From the NCBI RefSeq assembly GCF_004365635.1, contig NZ_SOBH01000001.1, positions 496,001-560,000 of the forward strand: a stretch of DNA of 64,000 nt. The letters run 5' to 3'. Below the pieces are notes generated by a model that was not told the DNA's origin, ran no database searches, and worked only from the letters and a program-made list of their open reading frames with translations. The stretch is from Litoreibacter halocynthiae. GTDB taxonomy: Bacteria > Pseudomonadota > Alphaproteobacteria > Rhodobacterales > Rhodobacteraceae. The translations under genes and the position numbers were made by a program. Within the stretch, counting starts at the first letter, position 1; every line of letters starts with the position of its first letter. This document shows positions 45,234 to 53,452 of this stretch, in pieces.

Positions 45234-45776
45234 CTAGTGTTTGTCTGGGTTTTCCAGCTTGGCTTTCAGCGAGGCAAGACCCGCAAAAGGCTTCACATCT
45301 TCGTCAGTCATTGCTTCCGCACCGGGTTCGGTGAAATCAGTTTGGGCAAGTTTCGCGCCGTCAATGCGTGGGTAGCGCGGAACGGCCAGCGCAAGGGCCT
45401 CGGCCGCGACTTCTGCGATGTCGATCGCGTCCGGCAGCGGCTCGGAGACGTCGTCGCCATCCATTTCGGCCTCCGCATCTGTCGGGGGCTGCCAGTCAGA
45501 CAGGTACTGGCGCAACACCGGCTCCTCAATGCGTGTGGTCACAGGCTCCAGCGTTACAACGCAGGGTTGCACGACCGTTGCACCAAAACGGGCCTCCAGA
45601 CGCCAGTCCTTGTTACCAAGCGGCTGGAGCGTTCCTTCCAGCCGCATTTTGCGCAGGGCGCTCAGGTCCATCTCCTCGGCCAACTGCGCCATCGCGTCGG
45701 TATCGGGGATGTAACTGATCTGGGTGGCTTTGCGGCTGGGCAGGTCTGCGAGCCGTAGGAGAGTTGTCTTAGCCAT
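45234..45776 (-). CDS. DUF177 (YceD-like) protein
   Basis: A 180-residue protein of the DUF177/YceD family that normally precedes rpmF; members are linked to 23S rRNA metabolism. Visible are the core LRLEGTLQPLGNKDWRLEARF-type strand region (about residues 48-68), the single cysteine in VVQPCVVTLEPV, and the acidic second half. ATG 45776 is preferred because it begins the conserved part (MAKTTLLRLADLP). It is divergent from bamE. Confidence 0.88.
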   Translation of the reverse strand: MAKTTLLRLADLPSRKATQISYIPDTDAMAQLAEEMDLSALRKMRLEGTLQPLGNKDWRLEARFGATVVQPCVVTLEPVTTRIEEPVLRQYLSDWQPPTDAEAEMDGDDVSEPLPDAIDIAEVAAEALALAVPRYPRIDGAKLAQTDFTEPGAEAMTDEDVKPFAGLASLKAKLENPDKH

Positions 45777-45880
45777 AGGAGAGCTATCTTTCTTGATCAC
45801 TTGCGCGTCCTTCTGTAAGTCCTTCTCTAAGCCTTTGGGCCCGAGTAGAGCAAGACACGAACAAAAAACGGGGGTCGCGC

Positions 45881-46354
45881 ATGCGGCACGGTGAGAACAA
45901 GCAGGCCTCGCGGCTGGTGAAGCTGGTCGCAGCGACGGTACTGCTGGTCGTGGCAGGCTGCTCCGAGATCATCCGCAATCACGGGTATATCCCGATTGAA
46001 GAGGACCTGCAGTCGCTGACTGTCGGCGTCGACACACGCGGAACCGTTGAAGAGCTTGTTGGCAAGCCGTCCTCGTCCGGTGTCTTACGCGGTGGTGACT
46101 GGTTCTATGTGGGCAGCAAAATGCGCCACTACGCCTACAAGAAGCCTCAGGAAATTGATCGTCAGGTCGTCGCCTTGCGCTTTAGCGGTGATGATGTGCT
46201 GCAAAATGTGGAACGGTTCGGGCTGGAAGACGGTCGTGTCGTTACGCTGTCGCGCCGCGTCACCGAAACCACGGTGCGCGATGTGACCTTCATTCGCCAG
46301 ATCATCCGCAACTTCGGCCGGATCGACTTGGGTGAGGCGCTGGGCGACAACTAA
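45881..46354 (+). CDS. bamE: Outer membrane assembly lipoprotein BamE
   Basis: A 157-residue SmpA/OmlA lipoprotein that forms part of the BAM complex for outer-membrane protein insertion. The lipobox VAGC places the acylated cysteine near residue 27. The family pattern NHGYIPIEEDLQSLTVGVDT and VEELVGKPSSSG, DWFYVGSKM is clear. The longer C-terminal region (DVTFIRQIIRNFGRIDLGEAL) is typical for alphaproteobacterial members. It is divergent from yceD, about 100 bases apart. Confidence 0.92.
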   Translation: MRHGENKQASRLVKLVAATVLLVVAGCSEIIRNHGYIPIEEDLQSLTVGVDTRGTVEELVGKPSSSGVLRGGDWFYVGSKMRHYAYKKPQEIDRQVVALRFSGDDVLQNVERFGLEDGRVVTLSRRVTETTVRDVTFIRQIIRNFGRIDLGEALGDN

Positions 46355-46473
46355 TCCTGCCCTAACCGGCCTTCCAGACCGACGCGTCCTTGCGTAAGTG
46401 CTTGTATGATACTTAGGTAATTGGAAGAAAGTGGCCTCACCAATGGGGTCACTGGTGCCGGAGGTCGATAGAT

Positions 46474-47211
46474 ATGCCGTTGCTGAGCAAAGGCCGCTAT
46501 GTCGCCCGCTTTGCGGAAGGCCCCGCCGATGTCGACGCAACCCAACGTCTGCGCGCGCTGGTGTTTCGCAACGCGCCCGCCGGACTTGATGCCGACGATT
46601 TTGACGACCAGTGTTTGCACATGCTGGTTGAAGACGTGTCGAGCAATACGCTGGTCTGCTGCTTCCGCCTGATGCCACTGGATAACGGACGCGCCATCGA
46701 GCAGAGCTATTCCGCCCAGCATTACGGCCTGTCCAAACTGGCAAAATTCGAAGGTGCGATGGTCGAAATGGGCCGGTTTTGCGTGCACCCGGACCATGCC
46801 GATCCCGACATCCTGCGCGTCGCGTGGGGGGCGCTGACCAAATATGTGGACGAGGCAGGGGTGGAGATGCTTTTCGGCTGCTCATCCTTCAAAGGAACCT
46901 CGGAGGTGGCCTATCTGGACGCGTTTTCGTTGCTAAAAGACCGCCACTTGGCCCCCAAACGCTGGTTGCCGCGGGTCAAAGCGCCTTTCGTGTTTCCGTT
47001 TGCCCGCAAGCTGCGGTTGATGCGACCTGACCTGAAGGCCGCGATGAGTGCGATGCCGCCCTTGTTGCGCACCTACCTGATGATGGGTGGCTGGGGCAGC
47101 GATCATGCGGTGGTCGATCGCGACCTGAACACCCTGCATGTCTTTACGGGGCTGGAAATCAGCGCGATTCCCCCCGCCCGCAAGAAGCTTTTACGTGCCA
47201 TCGCAGGGTGA
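46474..47211 (+). CDS. olsB: Ornithine lipid 3-hydroxyacyltransferase OlsB
   Basis: A 245-residue GNAT-like N-acyltransferase that transfers 3-hydroxyacyl from ACP to ornithine to make lyso-ornithine lipid. Family sequence: RYVARFAEGPADVDATQRLR, VEMGRFCVHPDHADPDILR, GVEMLFGCSSFKGT and the C-terminal LMRPDLKAAMSAMPPLLRTYL region (by position about 180-200). GGAGG precedes the ATG. The second enzyme, OlsA, is often adjacent but is not in this window; the next gene is an ABC-F ATPase. Confidence 0.93.
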   Translation: MPLLSKGRYVARFAEGPADVDATQRLRALVFRNAPAGLDADDFDDQCLHMLVEDVSSNTLVCCFRLMPLDNGRAIEQSYSAQHYGLSKLAKFEGAMVEMGRFCVHPDHADPDILRVAWGALTKYVDEAGVEMLFGCSSFKGTSEVAYLDAFSLLKDRHLAPKRWLPRVKAPFVFPFARKLRLMRPDLKAAMSAMPPLLRTYLMMGGWGSDHAVVDRDLNTLHVFTGLEISAIPPARKKLLRAIAG

Positions 47212-47252
47212 TGTGTTGACGCCATTGCCGCGACGCCGTAGCGGGTGGTCCC

Positions 47253-49070
47253 ATGGCACGTACACCTTATTTACAACTCACCGATATATCGCTGACCTTC
47301 GGCGGTGATCCCTTGTTTTCAGACCTGAGCCTCGTGGTTCAGCCCGGTGACCGCGTGGCCCTTGTGGGCCGCAACGGCTCGGGCAAGTCGACCTTGATGA
47401 AGGTCATGGGCGGTCTGATCGAGCCTGATGCGGGTGCACGGTTCCTCGCTCCGGGCGTGACCACCGGCTACATGCAGCAACACCCTGATTTGACGGGCTT
47501 TGCGACGTTGGGCGATTTCGCATTGAGCGAGATGGACCCAAGCGAGGAATACAAGCTTTTGAGCGCGGCTGAAGGGTTGAAGCTGAATCTTGAGGCCGAA
47601 GTGTCCGCGGCCTCTGGCGGGGAGCGTCGTCGTGCCGCCTTGGCGAAGCTGCTGGCCGAAGCGCCGGAGTTGATGCTGCTGGACGAGCCGACCAACCATC
47701 TGGATATCGAGGCGATTGCCTGGCTGGAATCGCACCTGTCCTCGACCCGCGCTGCATTTATCCTGATCTCGCACGACCGCGCCTTCCTGCGCGCGCTGAC
47801 CCGCGCGACCCTGTGGGTGGATCGCGGGCAGGTGCGCCGTCAGGAAACGGGGTTTGACCGTTTCGAGGAATGGCGCGACAAGATGTGGGAAGAGGAAGAC
47901 CAGCAACGCCACAAGCTGAACCGCAAGATCAAGGCCGAGGCCCGCTGGGCCGTCGAGGGCATCTCGGCGCGACGCAAGCGTAATCAGGGCCGCGTGCGGG
48001 CGTTGCAGGATTTGCGGGCGGAACGCGCCAGCCAGATTCAACGGCAAGGCTCTGCCGCGATGGCATTGGAGGCGGGGCCGAAATCCGGCAAGCAGGTGTT
48101 CGTGATGGAGGACGTGTCGCTGTCCTTAGATGACAAGACCATCGTCAAGAACTTCTCGCTGAAGGTGAACCGTGGCGACCGCATCGCTTTGGTCGGGCCG
48201 AACGGGGCGGGGAAGACGTCTTTGCTTAAGCTGATGACCGGCGAAATCTCCCCCGACTCCGGCACGGTAAAGATCGGCACCAATCTGGAAATGGCGGTGT
48301 TCGACCAGAACCGCGCGGCGCTGGACCCCGAGGCGACCTTGTGGGCGTCGCTGACCGAAGACCCGACCACCCGCGTGCGCGGGCAGGGCGACCACATCAT
48401 GGTGCGCGGCACGCCCAAGCATGTGGTGGGCTACCTCAAGGAATTCCTGTTCGACGAAGCACAGGCCCGCGCGCCGGTAAAATCCCTGTCGGGCGGCGAG
48501 AAAGCCCGCCTGCTGCTGGCGCGGATCATGGCGCGGGAAAGCAACCTGCTGATCCTCGACGAGCCGACCAACGATCTGGACATCGAGACGCTGGACCTGT
48601 TGCAGGAGCTGATCGGCGATTATGACGGCACGGTCATTCTGGTCAGCCACGACCGTGACTTTCTGGACCGCGTCGCTTCAACCACTGTGGCGCTGAAAGA
48701 TGGCAAAGCGACCGTCTATGCGGGCGGCTGGTCAGACTACAAATCGCAGGCCATCGAAGGCGGGGACGACACGGTCCTGTCCGACAAGCCCGTGCAGACG
48801 CGCCGAGAAAAGGGGCGTAAGGCAGCCGAGGAAAAGAAATCCGACGGTGGGCTGTCCTTCACCGAGAAGCACCGCTTGGAAGCCTTGCCTGCCGAAATGG
48901 AACGTTTGGAGGCAGAGATTGCCAAACTGGTCGAGTTCCTGTCTGATCCGAACCTGTTCACCGACCATCCGGCCAAGTTCCAAAAGGCCACGGATGCGCT
49001 GGTGGAGCGGCAGGCTGTCCTCGACGCCGCCGAAGAAGAATGGATGATGCTGGAAGAAAAGGCGGGATAG
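47253..49070 (+). CDS. ABC-F family ATPase (Uup-like)
   Basis: A 605-residue soluble protein with two ABC domains and no membrane segment. The first has Walker A GRNGSGKST and signature ASGGERRRAALA, the second GPNGAGKTS and LSGGEKARLLLA; each Walker B ends LLDEPTNHLD or LILDEPTNDLD. The linker between them and a C-terminal coiled coil (EKHRLEALPAEMERLEAEI) match Uup-type proteins, which act at the ribosome or on DNA. The next gene begins three bases after its stop. Confidence 0.94.
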   Translation: MARTPYLQLTDISLTFGGDPLFSDLSLVVQPGDRVALVGRNGSGKSTLMKVMGGLIEPDAGARFLAPGVTTGYMQQHPDLTGFATLGDFALSEMDPSEEYKLLSAAEGLKLNLEAEVSAASGGERRRAALAKLLAEAPELMLLDEPTNHLDIEAIAWLESHLSSTRAAFILISHDRAFLRALTRATLWVDRGQVRRQETGFDRFEEWRDKMWEEEDQQRHKLNRKIKAEARWAVEGISARRKRNQGRVRALQDLRAERASQIQRQGSAAMALEAGPKSGKQVFVMEDVSLSLDDKTIVKNFSLKVNRGDRIALVGPNGAGKTSLLKLMTGEISPDSGTVKIGTNLEMAVFDQNRAALDPEATLWASLTEDPTTRVRGQGDHIMVRGTPKHVVGYLKEFLFDEAQARAPVKSLSGGEKARLLLARIMARESNLLILDEPTNDLDIETLDLLQELIGDYDGTVILVSHDRDFLDRVASTTVALKDGKATVYAGGWSDYKSQAIEGGDDTVLSDKPVQTRREKGRKAAEEKKSDGGLSFTEKHRLEALPAEMERLEAEIAKLVEFLSDPNLFTDHPAKFQKATDALVERQAVLDAAEEEWMMLEEKAG

Positions 49071-49073
49071 ATA

Positions 49074-50048
49074 ATGGCTGCAGTGACACTTGACGAGATT
49101 GAAACCCTAAGTGTCGCGGCCCTGACCCGTCACGGGGCGGCCCCTTGGGTGGCGGCGGAAGTCGCCCGCGCGGTGCGCCGCGCCGAGGAGACCGGCAACG
49201 TCATTTGTGGCCTCTACTATCTGGAAAGCTACTGTCTGCAACTGGCCTCCGGCCGCGTAAAAGGTGATGTGGAGCCTGTGGTCACACGCCCGCGCCCTGC
49301 ATCGGTCAAGGCGGATGCGAAATTCGGTTTTGCGCAAGCGGCCTTTGCCCGCGCGTTGCCAGAGGCCATTGCGGCGGCCAAGGAAAACGGCACCGCATCG
49401 CTGGCGGTCGCCCACGCTCATACCTGCACCTCGCTGGGGTATTTTACCGAGCAGATCGCGGCACATGGGCTGGTGGGGATCGGTTTCACCAATGCGTCGC
49501 CCGTTGTGGCCCCTCCGGGGGGCAACAAAGCGGTGATCGGCACCAATCCGATGGCCATGACGGTGCCGGGGCAGGACGCGCCGGCGATGCATTTCGACTT
49601 TTCCACTTCCGCTGTGGCTTTGGGTAAAATCACCATGGCCAAGGCCGCAGGGGAGAGCATTCCTTTGGGCTGGGCTGTGGACGCGGAGGGCCAGCCGACC
49701 ACCGATCCGGAAGCCGCGCTGGAAGGCGCTCTGGTCTCTGCGGGCGGCTATAAGGGGTGGGGTTTTGGTCTGATGGGCGAGGTGATGGCCGCGGCCATGA
49801 CAGGCTCTGTCAACTCGCTGGATGTAGGCGGATTGAAGCTGGCGGATGGCCCGCCGCACGGGTTGGGGCAGTTCTACCTGTTGCTCGATCCGGGTACTTA
49901 CACGGATGCCTTCGATGCGCGCGTGGCAGGTGTGGTCGACGCGGTTGCAGAGCAGTCCGGCGCGCGTATCCCTGGCGCATCGCGCGCGGAAGCGACGGTT
50001 GTTCAGGTCGCAGACGAGCTTTGGAGCAAGCTGTCACAGCTCGCTTAG
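49074..50048 (+). CDS. Ldh family (malate/lactate dehydrogenase-type) oxidoreductase
   Basis: A 324-residue NAD(P)-dependent oxidoreductase of the YlbC/AllD/DlgD fold, which is unlike classical lactate dehydrogenase. The pattern THTSxGYFTEQIAAHG (here HTCTSLGYFTEQ), NASPVVAPPGGNKAVIGTNPM and FDFSTSAVALGKI is the family core. Substrate may be a 2-keto acid such as ureidoglycolate, 2,3-diketogulonate or sulfolactate; not decidable. It follows the ABC-F gene by three bases and overlaps the convergent transporter gene by four. Confidence 0.9.
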   Translation: MAAVTLDEIETLSVAALTRHGAAPWVAAEVARAVRRAEETGNVICGLYYLESYCLQLASGRVKGDVEPVVTRPRPASVKADAKFGFAQAAFARALPEAIAAAKENGTASLAVAHAHTCTSLGYFTEQIAAHGLVGIGFTNASPVVAPPGGNKAVIGTNPMAMTVPGQDAPAMHFDFSTSAVALGKITMAKAAGESIPLGWAVDAEGQPTTDPEAALEGALVSAGGYKGWGFGLMGEVMAAAMTGSVNSLDVGGLKLADGPPHGLGQFYLLLDPGTYTDAFDARVAGVVDAVAEQSGARIPGASRAEATVVQVADELWSKLSQLA

Positions 50049-50494
50049 GCACGGCCTGTTATCTGGGTCAGGAAAACGCCGGCTGCCATAACGGCGATAC
50101 CTGTCGCCCGCGTCAGCGTGAGTGGCGTTTGGAGCGCGCCGAACAAGCCGAAATGGTCGATTAGCGCAGCAGAGATGAGCTGGCCCAGTAGCACAAAGAA
50201 CACCGCGTTACCGATGCCGAAATGCGGCGCGATATAGGTGATGGTCAACACGTAGAATGCGATAAGCACACCTGCGAACAGGAGGTGCTTGGGAGCGCTG
50301 GCGACACTGGCAATCGCCGCAGGACCGGTGATCAGAACCACCACAAGCGCGCTAATTAACGCCACCGCGAACAGCACGACAGACGCCGCCGCAGGTGCGC
50401 CGATAGTGCGCCCCAAACTGGCGTTCAGTGCTGCGAGCACGGGGATGCCGATACCCGCGGCGAGCATGATCAGGGCGTAGGATGTGTTGCTCAC
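50045..50494 (-). CDS. YdcZ/DUF606-type DMT transporter
   Basis: A 149-residue inner-membrane protein with about five transmembrane helices, the single-repeat DMT type (DUF606). The conserved start LIMLAAGIGIPVLAALNASLG and the end TLTRATGIAVMAAGVFLTQ fit the family; function is unknown. GTG 50494 is chosen because GGAGG is eight bases upstream; the frame is open further but has no membrane character. Confidence 0.85.
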   Translation of the reverse strand: MSNTSYALIMLAAGIGIPVLAALNASLGRTIGAPAAASVVLFAVALISALVVVLITGPAAIASVASAPKHLLFAGVLIAFYVLTITYIAPHFGIGNAVFFVLLGQLISAALIDHFGLFGALQTPLTLTRATGIAVMAAGVFLTQITGRA

Positions 50495-50611
50495 GGGCGG
50501 AGCCTCCGGCGGGAATATTTGTGCCAAAGTGAAACATGGGCGCGATAGCGGGGCAAGCGGGCATTATTGGTGCAGTGGGGCAAAAAATGCAGCTTTCTGA
50601 GTTGGGTCATG

Positions 50612-50968
50612 TCACCTCGGCTTGCACATCTCTATCGGCACCAGTGCCAGCTTTTGAGCGCCGCTGAACCGGCCTTTGCTAATGTTGAGACAGGCGATCT
50701 CAAGCTCGGAGTGTATGGCGTAATACAGGCTGGGCAGGTGGCGCGTTTGTCCATCTGCCAGCCGTATTTCGATAATTGGTTCACTTCTCGCCGCAGAGGC
50801 GTCGTTCACGCTCGAGGGACCGCGTGCTGTGATTTTAACTGTTTGGTACATAACGGATTTTTGCGGCTCGAATTTCGAAAGGATAGCTACAGATCCGCCA
50901 ACCACAATTAAGAGTGCAACAAGCGAATAGCCGATGATGCTGACAATGGTCCGTGGGGTTGCGCTCAA
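50612..50968 (-). CDS. Membrane-anchored protein coupled to the SDR gene
   Basis: A 118-residue protein with one N-terminal transmembrane helix (about residues 9-30) and a soluble remainder of unknown fold (ITARGPSSVNDASAARSEPIIEI by position 46-68). The start is TTG 50968, which overlaps the stop of the upstream SDR gene as TTGA, so it is probably translated by re-initiation. Two cysteines (IACLNIS, EMCKPR) lie near the C-terminus. No family recognised. Confidence 0.6.
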   Translation of the reverse strand: MSATPRTIVSIIGYSLVALLIVVGGSVAILSKFEPQKSVMYQTVKITARGPSSVNDASAARSEPIIEIRLADGQTRHLPSLYYAIHSELEIACLNISKGRFSGAQKLALVPIEMCKPR

Positions 50969-51684
50969 TATGTCGCCCGACCGCCGGACAGATCAAACAC
51001 AGCACCAGTGGTAAACGAGTTCTCGGCGGAGACGATCCACGCGATCATGCTGGCAGCTTCCTCGACCTCCAGGAACCGCGCGCGGGGAATTTTGGAAAGC
51101 ATGTAGCCGATATGCTCCTCGCTCATCTGGTCGAAGATCGGCGTACGGGCAGCGGCGGGCGTCAGGCAGTTCACTGCGATGTTGTGGCCTGCGTTTTCCT
51201 TGCCTGCGGATTTGGTGAAGCCAATGACGCCCGCCTTGGACGCCGAATATGCGCAGGCGTTCGGGTTGCCTTCCTTGCCCGCAATCGAGGCGATGTTTAG
51301 GATGCGGCCATAGTCGCGGGCCTGCATGCCCGGCAGCACCGCCTTGTTGGTGTTGTATGTGCCGGTCAGGTTGATGGCGACGATCTGTGCCCATGCGTCG
51401 TCGTCATAGTCTTGGATCGGGGCGTTTGGGCCTGCAATGCCTGCGGAATTGACCAGAATGTCGACAGGCCCAAGCGCGACTTCCGTGGAGGTGAGTGCGG
51501 CTTTGACTGATGCCATATCCGAGATGTCGCATATGGTATTGAAGTCACCGGAGGTCGCGTCCTGCATGTCCCAGACCGCAACCTTTGCACCTGAGGCCTG
51601 AAGGCGTTCGGTCACAGCCAGCCCGATACCTTGAGCGCCGCCGGTGACTACGGCTACGCGGCCGGACAAATCGTATGTGTTCAT
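50965..51684 (-). CDS. SDR family oxidoreductase (FabG-like)
   Basis: A 239-residue short-chain dehydrogenase. TGGAQGIG (residues 14-21) binds the cofactor, NSAG replaces the usual NNAG, and the active-site pair is in YSASK. It ends GGRATY, unlike most FabG proteins. GGAGGG is seven bases before ATG 51684. Substrate not known; the sequence resembles 2-keto-sugar or arabinitol-type dehydrogenases. The next gene on the strand is coupled to its stop. Confidence 0.92.
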   Translation of the reverse strand: MNTYDLSGRVAVVTGGAQGIGLAVTERLQASGAKVAVWDMQDATSGDFNTICDISDMASVKAALTSTEVALGPVDILVNSAGIAGPNAPIQDYDDDAWAQIVAINLTGTYNTNKAVLPGMQARDYGRILNIASIAGKEGNPNACAYSASKAGVIGFTKSAGKENAGHNIAVNCLTPAAARTPIFDQMSEEHIGYMLSKIPRARFLEVEEAASMIAWIVSAENSFTTGAVFDLSGGRATY

Positions 51685-51708
51685 CAAGAATCCCTCCAGT
51701 TGTTCAGG

Positions 51709-52392
51709 CTAATCGCAGATGCCGTCCAACTCTACCCCTTTCCATGGTAGCACCATCTTGGCGTTGTCGAGGCGGGTTGTCATGGCGGCAAGGTCGAAAT
51801 GGGGTTGCATTAGCCGCTCCAGCCGCGTGGTGCGTGGGGCCTTGGGGGCGAGGGCGGCGCAGCAGACGTATTCTGCGGCGATAGCACCTTGTTGCTCGTA
51901 GCCGAAATCGAGAAACTCTGCGGTGTTGGACAGCTCGAACAGGTAGGGGTCGGGGTGGCTTTGGTGTTCCTGCGCGGCTTTGAGCGGGTGGTAGCCGGTG
52001 GCCGCGCGGTTTTGCCATTGCCAGACATGGACCAACTCATGGGCCAGAAACATCGACGCCAGAAGCAAGGCCGCGTCCGGGTAGGCGGGCAGGTAGTCTC
52101 GGGCAATGTAGTCCGGGTTCACGTTGATTGTATTGAATAAAACTGTGGCGCCCGGGGCGCTGGTGATGGTCGGCTCGGTCACTGGCGGCAGGATTTTCTG
52201 CGCACAGGTGGTGCGGGGCGGGGTCGGGTAGGTGGCGTTATAAAGCTTCAGGACAGGGGCCTGACGGATGCGCACTTTGGAGGTGTCGAGATCGGGACCG
52301 TGGAATTCGGCCGCGAAGCGCATCTCGGCCTCGGACAGGGGGCGACCGCAGGCGGTAAGGCTCAGGAAAGCAAGGAGAATTAGCGTGCGCAT
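51709..52392 (-). CDS. Lipoprotein with HELVH zinc motif
   Basis: A 227-residue lipoprotein with lipobox LTAC (Cys15). The central part holds FLAHELVHVWQWQNR, an HExxH motif followed by an aromatic stretch, as in DUF4157-like metallopeptidase-type domains. C-terminal AAEYVCCAAL may add a ligand. It could be a minor zinc peptidase at the envelope, but the activity is not proven. ATG 52392 starts the signal peptide. Co-directional with the SDR gene. Confidence 0.78.
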   Translation of the reverse strand: MRTLILLAFLSLTACGRPLSEAEMRFAAEFHGPDLDTSKVRIRQAPVLKLYNATYPTPPRTTCAQKILPPVTEPTITSAPGATVLFNTINVNPDYIARDYLPAYPDAALLLASMFLAHELVHVWQWQNRAATGYHPLKAAQEHQSHPDPYLFELSNTAEFLDFGYEQQGAIAAEYVCCAALAPKAPRTTRLERLMQPHFDLAAMTTRLDNAKMVLPWKGVELDGICD

Positions 52393-52498
52393 GGCGCACA
52401 GTGGCAAGTCTTCGCGACTAGGGCAAGAGGGTTTGACTTGGCGCAAGACGAGGGGCGTTGAAGCTGTTAGTCTTACCGCAAAACGAATGGAGGCGCAG

Positions 52499-52885
52499 AT
52501 GAAAATTGTTTATTTACTGGCACTTGGCCTGTTGGCAGGATGCACGCAGGAGCCGCCCACAGGGGCGCAGTTGTTTGCGGATAATTGCACGGCGTGTCAT
52601 GGCGCGGATGGCACCGGATCGGGCTGGGTGGCGTCGGGTCTGGAGCGCAAGCCAGCGAACCTGACGACCTTAAGTGCCCGTAACAAAGGCGTTTTCCCTA
52701 TGGAGCGGGTGTTGAGCACCATTGACGGTTTCCACCGGAATCCGGCGTTCGAGACGGCGATGCCGGAGTTTGGCAGCTTCTTTTCGGGGCCGATGGACCA
52801 GATCGAACTGGACGGGGTGATGACGCCTGTGCCGGAGCCGTTGCTGCTGGTGGCGGAGTATCTGCGAAGCCTTCAAACGGAGTGA
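52499..52885 (+). CDS. Small c-type cytochrome, lipoprotein form
   Basis: A 128-residue class I cytochrome c. The lipobox LAGC (Cys15) anchors it to a membrane. Heme attachment is at CTACH (residues 30-34), and MPEFG near residue 88 probably supplies the axial methionine. The region ANLTTLSARNKGVFPMERVL has a direct counterpart in the next gene. A GGAGGCGC ribosome site precedes the ATG. It may pass electrons in a respiratory chain; partner unknown. Confidence 0.88.
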   Translation: MKIVYLLALGLLAGCTQEPPTGAQLFADNCTACHGADGTGSGWVASGLERKPANLTTLSARNKGVFPMERVLSTIDGFHRNPAFETAMPEFGSFFSGPMDQIELDGVMTPVPEPLLLVAEYLRSLQTE

Positions 52886-53015
52886 TTTTTGCGGTCTGCA
52901 AACGGTCGGCAAAGCGTCGGCTTTGCGTCGGGCATTGAAGCGCGGTTGACGCATATCAAGGCGTGAGGGGCGGTCGCCCTGTAGACTTGGACGTGTCAGC
53001 AGAGGAGTGCACATC

Positions 53016-53411
53016 ATGATCCGATCCATCGCTTTGGCCGTCGCAATTCTGGCCCCACTCACCGCCGCAGCACAGGACGTGGAGGCGGGTGGCGACCTGT
53101 TCATGCAATACTGCGCCACCTGCCACGGGGTGGACGCGAAGGGGGGCGGGCCGATGAACTCGGTCTTGGTGATCCAGCCGACGGACCTGACCCGGCTTGC
53201 GTCCGAGAATGACGGGGTCTTTCCGCGTGTCCGTGCGATCAGCCGGATCGACGGGCGGGACCCGCTGGTGTCGCATGGCAGCCCGATGCCGGTTTTTGGG
53301 CAGTTCTTCGAGGGCCGTGGCGAGACCATCCGCGGCGAGGACGGGGTGATGATCATGACCAGCCAGCCGGTGATTGATCTGGTGGGGTATTTGGAAGGGG
53401 TACAGGAGTAG
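53016..53411 (+). CDS. Small c-type cytochrome, soluble periplasmic form
   Basis: A 131-residue class I cytochrome c with a cleavable signal peptide (residues 1-19, TAAA-Q). Heme is bound at CATCH (33-37) and the axial methionine is probably in MPVFG. The stretch TDLTRLASENDGVFPRVRAI parallels the preceding gene, so the two are paralogues in tandem. GAGGAG lies eight bases before ATG 53016; GTG 53007 is less likely. Confidence 0.9.
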   Translation: MIRSIALAVAILAPLTAAAQDVEAGGDLFMQYCATCHGVDAKGGGPMNSVLVIQPTDLTRLASENDGVFPRVRAISRIDGRDPLVSHGSPMPVFGQFFEGRGETIRGEDGVMIMTSQPVIDLVGYLEGVQE

Positions 53412-53452
53412 GGGTTACTCTTGCTTAACCGGTTTGGGGCAATGTGCCCCCC

